The notes under the pieces are model-generated. The model worked only from the letters and a program-made list of their open reading frames with translations, made no database searches and had not been told where the DNA came from. From Opitutus sp. GAS368 (GTDB lineage: Bacteria > Verrucomicrobiota > Verrucomicrobiae > Opitutales > UBA953): DNA of 5,233 bases. The stretch lies in the NCBI GenBank assembly GCA_943332745.1, contig CALQQQ010000102.1, positions 1-5,233 on the forward strand, in the 5' to 3' direction. Made by a program: the position numbers and the translations under genes. This document shows positions 1 to 5,233 of the stretch, piece after piece. The stretch's first letter is position 1. Each line of letters starts with the position of its first letter.

Positions 1-526
1 AGAGCCGGCGGGGGCTCTTTTCAGCCGGAATGGGCGCACCACTGCGAGTATAGCTCAGCGTCGGCGAGCCATCGCTGACCATCGCGAGAGGTAAAGAAGG
101 GTAGCGCGTGGCTGCGCCGATGTGTTCGGCGGCCAGCTGGTCTAGGGAGACCCAGTTACGGAAGCCACCCCGATCAGGGTGTGGCGTACCCGTGAGAAAA
201 CACTTCTCGGCGGCATGCCCACCCGTCACGCCGGGCAGGCTCACGCCGGAGAACACCGTCATGCGTTCACGATGCGTGGCCAACTTCTGGAGATAGGCTG
301 GCAGGGCGAAATCGCGACCGGCTTTCTCAGGGAAGAAGAACTGTGGCATGATGCCCATGTTCGTCTGAATACAGACCATGCGCCGGGGAATCTTGGCCTG
401 CGCCGATTCCTTCGCGAAGGCGGGCATCATGGCATCCAGCAACGGCAAAGCGATGCCGGCACCGGCGGCCCGGAGGAAGGTGCGCCGGGAAAGAGAACGG
501 TGGAGGCCGAGTTGGATTTTATTCAT
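1..526 (-). CDS. DUF1552 family exported protein, N-terminal part (runs off left edge)
   Basis: The frame is open from an ATG at 524-526 to the window edge, giving 175 codons with no stop, so the C-terminal part is missing. Residues 10-38 form a twin-arginine signal: R14-R15 followed by TFLRAAG, a hydrophobic stretch, and a likely cleavage after A36-F-A38. After it come RRMVCIQTNMGIMPQFFFP (48-66), a YLQKLATHRERMTVFSG segment (78-94) and G102-G-H-A-A followed by CFLTGTPHP (109-117). This order is typical of DUF1552 (PF07586) proteins, which usually read GGHSA at the last site. The family's C-terminal HxxSHH-type motif would lie outside the window. The gene starts 9 bp after the stop of the HMA-like gene and is the third gene of the operon led by the DUF1592 protein. 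DUF1552 and DUF1592 genes are often adjacent; their function is unknown. No clear Shine-Dalgarno sequence precedes the ATG. Export by Tat means it probably folds, perhaps with a cofactor, before crossing the membrane (inference). Confidence 0.9.
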   Translation of the reverse strand, partial: MNKIQLGLHRSLSRRTFLRAAGAGIALPLLDAMMPAFAKESAQAKIPRRMVCIQTNMGIMPQFFFPEKAGRDFALPAYLQKLATHRERMTVFSGVSLPGVTGGHAAEKCFLTGTPHPDRGGFRNWVSLDQLAAEHIGAATRYPSLPLAMVSDGSPTLSYTRSGAPIPAEKSPRRL

Positions 527-535
527 AAATAGGAT

Positions 536-1108
536 TTATTTTATGGGGTGTTCGAGCCCGCGCACCTTCTTAAGGGCAGCAAGCAAAGTTTGGTGGTCGG
601 TCTTGGCAGGATCAATCCGGGCGCTGATGAGTCCGTCCTTACCCACCGTCGCAATCTCGACCCCCTCGAGTTTGGCGATGCTATTATAAACAGCGAAACG
701 ACACCCGCGGCAGTCGAGGATAGGCGGGCGGAGCTGAACCAAGGTCGCCTTCTCAGCTGGGATACCTGCCAGAGGCTTTAGGGCGAACGTCCGGATCGAA
801 GCGGCGCCGAGGAGGGAGTCTAAGCGCTGGGCAAGCTGTTCTTCCGTGGGCGGCTTCTTCGCATTATAACTCGTCATGACCAAGGCGGGGTCCAGCCGCC
901 AGACCGCGACCGTCGAAGCGTAATCCACCTGCACTAACTCGACCCCAGGGAGGGTCGGGACGACTTGCTTGAGATCGTCCACGCGGGATGGTTCAAAAAG
1001 CCCGACAACCCGGCGAGAAATCTCCACCGCCGGAGCGGCGTTTAAATCGACCGCCAGACCGGCGACGAAGAGCGAAGCGATGACGAGGGATGAAATCAAA
1101 GGACGCAT
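536..1108 (-). CDS. Exported HMA-like (heavy-metal-associated) domain protein with a degenerate second copy
   Basis: This 190-residue protein begins with a Sec signal peptide (residues 1 to about 24-27, hydrophobic core SLVIASLFVAGLAV). Residues about 129-187 look like an HMA/MerP-type ferredoxin-like domain: C133-R-G-C136, then a helix, LEGVE (147-151), a strand ending in ARIDP (163-167), and a closing helix LLAALKK. In MerP, CopZ and P-type ATPase domains the two cysteines bind Cu(I), Hg(II) or Zn(II). Residues about 33-112 appear to be a second copy of the fold: LPGVE (53-57) and WRLDP (70-74) match the second copy, but the metal site reads E39-P-S-R42. The gene starts 3 bp after the DUF1592 stop and ends 9 bp before the DUF1552 start, so the three are probably cotranscribed. 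It may bind or deliver a metal in the periplasm for its neighbours; this is inference. No strong ribosome-binding site is visible. The fold assignment rests on pattern reading only. Confidence 0.8.
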   Translation of the reverse strand: MRPLISSLVIASLFVAGLAVDLNAAPAVEISRRVVGLFEPSRVDDLKQVVPTLPGVELVQVDYASTVAVWRLDPALVMTSYNAKKPPTEEQLAQRLDSLLGAASIRTFALKPLAGIPAEKATLVQLRPPILDCRGCRFAVYNSIAKLEGVEIATVGKDGLISARIDPAKTDHQTLLAALKKVRGLEHPIK

Positions 1109-1111
1109 CGG

Positions 1112-3757
1112 TCAGCGAGTCTGGAAAAGGGGGCTGCGGACCAGTTCATGGATGAGGGTCCGCACGCCGCCGCCCTGGGCTTCGGTGCGGGCCACGATTT
1201 CAGCCAAGGCGGTGCGGTCGCCGAAGGATAATGCGCGACCCGTGGAGTAAACCGTCAGTTGCTCGGCAAGATTACGCAGCAACTGTTGGCGATCATTGGC
1301 GAGGAGTTCCTTGAGCTGCAGAATATCGGTAAACTTACGACCGTCAGGAAGTTCGCCGCTGGCATCCACCTTGGGGCCCAACTTGAAGTCGATTTTGATG
1401 CGCGGATCGATGCTGCCCCGCTCGGGCACATCTCCTTCGCCAATGCTCCGATAGCGGCCGCGCTGTCCGCCGATCACATCGAAGGACTCGAGGGCGAAGC
1501 CAGCCGGATCAATCCTCGTATGACAAGAGGCACACGCTGGATCGGCGCGATGTTTCGCTAGCTGCTCCCGGATAGTAGTGGCGCCTTGGATGTCGGGCTC
1601 TACGGCGGGGACATTGGCGGGCGGTGGCTCCGGCGGGCGACCCAGCAACCGCGCCATCACGAACGTGCCACGCACCACGGGTGAGGTCGACGTCCCGTTG
1701 GCGGTGACCTTCAAGAGGGCGGCTTGGGTGAGCAAGCCGCCGCGAGCACAACCCGCCGGGAGCGTAACCTTGCGGATTTCCGGGCCGCTGACGCCCGTGA
1801 TTCCATAATGCACGGCGAGCCTTTCGTTGAGCATCGCGAAATCCGAACGCACCAGGAAACTTGCGTCGAGATTACGTTCCAGCAATTCGCGGAAATAGGC
1901 GCGGGTCTCTGCGACCATTGAATCCTGGAGGTACGGATTGAATTCCGGGTAGAGTTTCTTGTCGGGATCGTTCACGCCGATGGAGCGTAGCTTCAGCCAT
2001 TGCCCCAGAAAATCTTCCACGAACCGGTCGGACTTGGAATCCTTGAGCATCCGCTCAATCTGCTGGTCGAGCACCTTGGGATCGCGGATCTGACCAGAGG
2101 TAATCAGGCCGGCCAGCACCTCGTCCGGTTGCGAATTCCAGAGAAAGTAGGAGAGGCGTGAGGCGAGCGCATAATCATCCAGCTTTCCGGGGGCCTCGAC
2201 GTGGTAAAGAAAGTCGGGAGAGCACAGCGCGGCGCGATAGACCCACCGCATCGCCGTCTCGAAGCAGTCGCCGGCCTTCACCCGCAGGGCGAATTGAGCA
2301 ACGTATTGGGCCCGCGTTTCGGCCGTCACCGGACGACGAAAAGCCTTGGGCAGAAAATCGGCCAGAAGTTTGTCTGCATCAACCATCGGAGAAGTACTGG
2401 CGACCGACCAGATGCCCTTCTCGGGTTCCGGCCGATTACGGGGGCCGATAACCTCTTGCCGTCGCAGTACGCGCACTGGAGGGCGCTGGGCGGACTTAGG
2501 GTCAGGCCTGATTTCCGAGATAGGCAGCGAACCGAAAAGCAGCTGGTGGCTCCGCGGAGGCCACACGTCATTGAACGGGCCCTCGATGTCGACCCAGTCA
2601 CTGACCACGCACGGCCCGGTATAGCCCATGGTGCGACCCACTGGGCCGTAATTACCAATGCGATAAAGCCTGATCGGAGCGAGGGACGCGGCATTAAAGC
2701 CGATGGTCTCCTTTTCGTTAAACCAAACATTCATCTCGTGGACCTTTGATTCGAGCGAGGGGGCGGCGAAATAGCCGAGCACATAGCTCGGGTGCTGCCC
2801 GCCGAGGCCACGTTCATTGAACTGGACGACCGAGAGTCGGGCCGCCTCCACGCCGCGAGCCGGGCGAACCTCACCCTTATCCCAGGTGAGACTCCAAAAG
2901 GAGGCCCGGATACGATAACGGCCCGGATACAATGCGGCGAAATGTTGGAAGTAAGCGTTCCATGCATCATCTTCATGGCGAAAGACCCCCACGCTGCTCA
3001 TACGATCAAAAATCCCGATTTGCTCGTGGGCACCTTGGTCGACGTGGGCATACGCGCCAGCCGGCGGGAAGACCGGATCAGGTTTCTTGTCGCGGAAGAG
3101 CATCGCATCGCCGGTCATCAGCAAAATATCTGGCTGGTAATTACGGGCTAACGAGAGCCGCACCAACGAGGTAGCGGGAGCGATCGGGCGGGTCGCGATG
3201 GCCATGTTCAAGACGGTATCGGCGGCCTCGATGTAGCGGGCTAAATTAACATGAGAGATATCCAGTGCGTCGCTATTGTTGTCAAAACCGTGGGCGGAGC
3301 CATCTACCGGCAGGGCAGCCCGCACCGCGATACCCGGGAGAGCAAAAAGATCTCGGACGGTGTTCTCATACTCGGCGCGCGTCATCCGGCGTAGCGTCGT
3401 CCGACCACCCCCGACTTGCTTCGCCGTCTCGGCTTGCAGAAGGGCCCGGGATAAAACCGACTTCACCGCGACGACGTCCGCCACTGGCGGGCGGGCCTTT
3501 TTCTTGGGCGGCATCTCGCCGGACTCGATCCGGTCGTGGATCTTCAACCAGTGGCTGAAATTTTCGGTGTCCGTAAACTGGTCGCGTAATGCCGTGAGAT
3601 CCAGATTCCCTTTTTTCGTTTCCGCATCGTGACACCCCGTGCAGTGTGCCTCTAAAAACGGTTGGATAGCCGGCTTGATGGGCTCAGCCGCGGCTGCACC
3701 GGAAATCAGCAATCCTAGACAGGCGGTCAGCAATAAAAAGGGACGGAAGAAGGTCAT
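1112..3757 (-). CDS. DUF1592-type multidomain exported cytochrome-like protein (PSCyt1-DUF1587-DUF1595-DUF1592-DUF1588-DUF1585)
   Basis: This 881-residue protein has a Sec signal peptide, with likely cleavage after A22-A-A24. Visible modules in order: a Planctomycete-type cytochrome c domain (about 35-92) with haem motif C39-T-G-C-H43 and an EMPP segment at 81-84; DUF1587 (about 122-185, starting LRRMTRAEYENTVRDLF); a long unassigned, probably beta-rich region (about 190-460) with YPGRYRIRASFWSL and a GPFNDVWPPRSHQLLFG segment; DUF1595 (about 462-525, with AFRRPVT near 472-478); DUF1592 (about 526-655, LDDYALASRLSYFLWN); DUF1588 (about 667-770) with a second haem-type motif C742-A-S-C-H746 followed by RIDPAGFALESFD; and DUF1585 (about 803-877), ending in LVRSPLF. 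Order and length are normal for this family, which is expanded in planctomycetes and verrucomicrobia and usually sits next to DUF1552. The catalytic role is not established; a periplasmic redox or polymer-degrading function has been guessed at. It is probably the first gene of a three-gene operon. The ATG at 3755-3757 was chosen because the signal peptide begins there, although no Shine-Dalgarno sequence precedes it. Confidence 0.95.
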   Translation of the reverse strand: MTFFRPFLLLTACLGLLISGAAAAEPIKPAIQPFLEAHCTGCHDAETKKGNLDLTALRDQFTDTENFSHWLKIHDRIESGEMPPKKKARPPVADVVAVKSVLSRALLQAETAKQVGGGRTTLRRMTRAEYENTVRDLFALPGIAVRAALPVDGSAHGFDNNSDALDISHVNLARYIEAADTVLNMAIATRPIAPATSLVRLSLARNYQPDILLMTGDAMLFRDKKPDPVFPPAGAYAHVDQGAHEQIGIFDRMSSVGVFRHEDDAWNAYFQHFAALYPGRYRIRASFWSLTWDKGEVRPARGVEAARLSVVQFNERGLGGQHPSYVLGYFAAPSLESKVHEMNVWFNEKETIGFNAASLAPIRLYRIGNYGPVGRTMGYTGPCVVSDWVDIEGPFNDVWPPRSHQLLFGSLPISEIRPDPKSAQRPPVRVLRRQEVIGPRNRPEPEKGIWSVASTSPMVDADKLLADFLPKAFRRPVTAETRAQYVAQFALRVKAGDCFETAMRWVYRAALCSPDFLYHVEAPGKLDDYALASRLSYFLWNSQPDEVLAGLITSGQIRDPKVLDQQIERMLKDSKSDRFVEDFLGQWLKLRSIGVNDPDKKLYPEFNPYLQDSMVAETRAYFRELLERNLDASFLVRSDFAMLNERLAVHYGITGVSGPEIRKVTLPAGCARGGLLTQAALLKVTANGTSTSPVVRGTFVMARLLGRPPEPPPANVPAVEPDIQGATTIREQLAKHRADPACASCHTRIDPAGFALESFDVIGGQRGRYRSIGEGDVPERGSIDPRIKIDFKLGPKVDASGELPDGRKFTDILQLKELLANDRQQLLRNLAEQLTVYSTGRALSFGDRTALAEIVARTEAQGGGVRTLIHELVRSPLFQTR

Positions 3758-3870
3758 GAAGGAAGGCGATGGCTAGCATCCTCAAAAGAAGCAGAATCGC
3801 AGTGGGGCAGTCCGAACAAATTTGCCCTCCGGCCCACACTTTGCTATATAAATATAGCCTACCCCCGAGG
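3758..3870 (-). promoter_or_regulatory. Intergenic region upstream of the DUF1592 operon, probable promoter
   Basis: These 113 bp separate the obg stop codon from the DUF1592 start and are the only non-coding stretch in the window longer than 9 bp. A promoter for the three-gene unit would be expected here, and the AT-rich block at 3841-3858 is the most likely -10 region on the minus strand. I cannot identify a matching -35 box with confidence. The bases just before the DUF1592 ATG are pyrimidine-rich on the coding strand (GCCTTCCTTC), so there is no Shine-Dalgarno sequence. No terminator with a T-tract is visible, so read-through from obg cannot be excluded. Confidence 0.35.
3843..3858. repeat. 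AT-rich perfect inverted repeat between obg and the DUF1592 operon
   Basis: The 16-mer GCTATATAAATATAGC has 7-bp arms (GCTATAT / ATATAGC) that are perfectly complementary around a 2-base centre. It lies 12 bp past the obg stop and about 85 bp before the DUF1592 ATG. It could be an operator or part of a promoter. As an RNA hairpin it would be weak (6 bp, 4-base loop) and no T-run follows, so it is a poor intrinsic terminator. AT-rich short palindromes can also arise by chance. Confidence 0.5.
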
Positions 3871-5233
3871 TCAGCGCCGGGCCCGCTTTGACGCCTTAGC
3901 CTTATCGACCGTCGCTTTCTTTTTCTTCACCGAGGCGGGCTTTTTATTGGCGACGGCCTTGGCGGGGGACTTCTTCTTTAGGACTGGCTTGGAATTCTTC
4001 GGAAAAAGCTTCTTGGCGGGGCTTTTCTTGGCCGGGACGCGCTTAACTTTAGCCTTAACAACGACCTTCTTCGCGACGGGTTTCCTGGCGGCAGGCTTCT
4101 TCACGGCCTTTGCCTTCGCAGGCTTAGCCTTGGTGGGCTTGGCCTTCGCTGGCTTCTTGGTGACGACCTTGGCGGCAAAGACCTTCGCCAAGCGCTTGGC
4201 CACGGCGGGTTCGACGTAAGGAGCGGGTGCCTTCGGGCGCTGATCGACCGGGCCTTTCACGGCGGCCCAGAGCTTGTCGCGGAATTCCTGGATGCCTTCC
4301 TGCGAATAACAAGAGATCGGGATGACCATGTCCTTCACGCGCTCTTGGAACTTCTTCAGCTTCGCGGCGGCGGCCGGAAGGTCCATCTTGTTGGCGACGA
4401 TGATGCGCGGCTTGGCGGCGAGGATTGGTGAGTAGAGGCGGAGTTCGCGCTCGAGGATGCGGTGATCATCCCACGGCTCGCGATTTTCGCTGCCAGCCAT
4501 GTCGATAATGAAGACCAGCAGCGAGCAACGCTCGACGTGGCGGAGGAACTGGTGCCCGAGGCCGCGGTTCTCGTGCGCGCCTTCGATGAGGCCCGGAATG
4601 TCGGCCATCACGATGCGGTCGAAGCGGTCGGTGTAGTCGATCACACCCACGTTGACGTGAAGGGTCGTGAACGGATAGGGCGCCATCTTCGGACGGGCGG
4701 CCGTGAGGAGATTCGTCAGCGTCGACTTGCCCGCATTCGGGTAGCCCACGAGGCCGATGTCGGCGATCGTCTTGAGCACGATGCGGAAGCTGCCTTCTTC
4801 GCCCGGGTAGCCGGGAGTGGTGCGACGCGGGGCCTGATTGACCGAGCTCTTGAAGTTCATGTTGCCCATGCCGCCCTTGCCGCCGGCGAGGAGCACGACG
4901 CGTTCGCCGTGTTCGGTCAGCTCGGCCACGAGACGGTTGGAGCCTTCCTCGAGCACCTGCGTGCCCGGAGGCACCGGCAAGATCAGGTCGCCACCATCGG
5001 GACCGGCGCACTGGCGGCCCATGCCCGGAGCGCCGTTGCGGGCGCGGCGGTGCGGCTGCCAGCGGTAGGCCTGGAGGTCGCCTTCGTTACGGTCACAGAG
5101 CAAGACGACGTCGCCGCCCTTGCCGCCGTTACCGCCGTCGGGTCCGCCCTTCGGGATGAATTTCTCACGACGGAAGCTGACGCAGCCGTGGCCGCCGTCA
5201 CCGGACTTCAGTTCAACCTTGGCTTCGTCGATA
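3871..5233 (-). CDS. obg: Obg/CgtA family GTPase (start lies just outside window), with Lys-rich C-terminal tail
   Basis: The frame is open from the right edge to the TGA at 3871-3873, giving 453 visible residues. The first visible residues are IDEAKVELKSGDGGHG, so only about two or three N-terminal residues (typically M-F or M-K-F) are missing; the TTG at 5101-5103 is internal. Visible residues 1 to about 155 are the glycine-rich OBG domain (FIPKGGPDGGNGGKGGD, then VPPGTQV). The G domain follows: G1 GYPNAGKST (nt 4720-4746), switch region YPFTTLHVNVGV, G3 DIPGLIEGAHENRGLGHQFL (starting nt 4602), G4 NKMD (nt 4381-4392) and G5 SCYS (starting nt 4314), where most Obg proteins read S-A. Obg binds the 50S ribosomal subunit, acts in its late assembly and responds to (p)ppGpp. 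In place of a recognisable OCT domain, about 99 C-terminal residues are Lys/Ala/Pro-rich. obg often follows rplU-rpmA, but its upstream neighbour is outside the window. Confidence 0.97.
   Translation of the reverse strand, partial: IDEAKVELKSGDGGHGCVSFRREKFIPKGGPDGGNGGKGGDVVLLCDRNEGDLQAYRWQPHRRARNGAPGMGRQCAGPDGGDLILPVPPGTQVLEEGSNRLVAELTEHGERVVLLAGGKGGMGNMNFKSSVNQAPRRTTPGYPGEEGSFRIVLKTIADIGLVGYPNAGKSTLTNLLTAARPKMAPYPFTTLHVNVGVIDYTDRFDRIVMADIPGLIEGAHENRGLGHQFLRHVERCSLLVFIIDMAGSENREPWDDHRILERELRLYSPILAAKPRIIVANKMDLPAAAAKLKKFQERVKDMVIPISCYSQEGIQEFRDKLWAAVKGPVDQRPKAPAPYVEPAVAKRLAKVFAAKVVTKKPAKAKPTKAKPAKAKAVKKPAARKPVAKKVVVKAKVKRVPAKKSPAKKLFPKNSKPVLKKKSPAKAVANKKPASVKKKKATVDKAKASKRARR
3874..4170 (-). 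repeat. Low-complexity Lys/Ala/Pro-rich tail-coding segment of obg
   Basis: This part of the obg frame encodes 99 residues. By hand count they contain 36 Lys, 20 Ala, 11 Pro and 5 Arg, with one acidic residue. Short units recur imperfectly: KKPA, PAKAK, SPAK and PAKK. The composition resembles the tail of histone H1 and bacterial histone-like Hc1/Hc2 proteins. It probably makes a disordered, strongly basic extension that could bind rRNA or DNA (inference). The frame is continuous with the GTPase domain, with no stop or frameshift between them. Confidence 0.9.

Noticed and set aside
2201..2749. Plus-strand 182-residue frame
   Set aside because: Antisense to the DUF1592 gene, with no recognisable domain; the opposite strand has a continuous family match.
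3719..3728. Lipobox-like L-T-A-C13 in the DUF1592 signal peptide
   Set aside because: The hydrophobic stretch before C13 is too short and continues after it to a good A-A-A cleavage site at 22-24, so ordinary signal peptidase I processing is more likely.
3684..3779. 31-residue minus-strand frame starting at an ATG right after GAGG, overlapping the DUF1592 start out of frame
   Set aside because: The GAGG directly abuts the ATG, too close to act as a ribosome-binding site, and the peptide has no recognisable feature; a leader peptide cannot be supported.
3817..3824. Palindrome CAAATTTG in the intergenic region
   Set aside because: Only 8 bp, expected by chance, and not placed like a known operator.
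3947..4219. Plus-strand 90-residue frame rich in Leu, Phe and Ala that looks like a membrane protein
   Set aside because: It is the antisense shadow of the obg Lys-rich tail: AAG lysine codons read backwards as CTT and give Leu/Phe-rich sequence.
4466..5011. Minus-strand 181-residue Arg-rich frame
   Set aside because: It overlaps the clearly coding Obg G domain in another frame; its Arg/His/Pro-rich content is typical of an off-frame reading in GC-rich DNA.
3871..5103. TTG at 5101-5103 as the start of obg
   Set aside because: The upstream in-frame sequence to the window edge is canonical Obg N-terminus (IDEAKVELKSGDGGHG onward), so the TTG is an internal Leu codon.

Overview
All recognisable genes in this 5.2 kb window lie on the minus strand. 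The sequence is GC-rich by eye. It suggests a member of the Planctomycetota-Verrucomicrobiota-Chlamydiota (PVC) group, more likely Verrucomicrobiota. The argument is a Planctomycete-type cytochrome/DUF1587/DUF1595/DUF1592/DUF1588/DUF1585 protein paired with a DUF1552 protein, plus an Obg GTPase carrying a lysine-rich tail. This placement is inference; these families also occur in Myxococcota, Acidobacteriota and some others.

Reading in the direction of transcription (high to low coordinates): 5233-3871 is an Obg-family ribosome-associated GTPase whose first few residues lie outside the window. Its C-terminus is a roughly 100-residue Lys/Ala/Pro-rich tail. Next is a 113-bp intergenic region (3870-3758) with a short AT-rich perfect inverted repeat. 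It probably separates a housekeeping gene from an accessory transcription unit.

From 3757 to the left edge there is a tightly packed set of three genes with gaps of 3 and 9 bp. They are (i) a large exported DUF1592-type protein with two CxxCH haem-binding motifs, (ii) a small exported protein with a heavy-metal-associated (HMA-like) domain and a second, degenerate copy of that fold, and (iii) the N-terminal third of a DUF1552 protein with a twin-arginine signal. All three products are predicted to leave the cytoplasm. The first two would use Sec, the third Tat.

DUF1592 and DUF1552 proteins are commonly encoded side by side. Their biochemical role is not established, and a role in periplasmic redox or polymer degradation is only a hypothesis. 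The HMA-like protein between them is the least expected member and may be a metal-handling partner. No RNA genes, mobile elements, CRISPR arrays or convincing terminators were seen.
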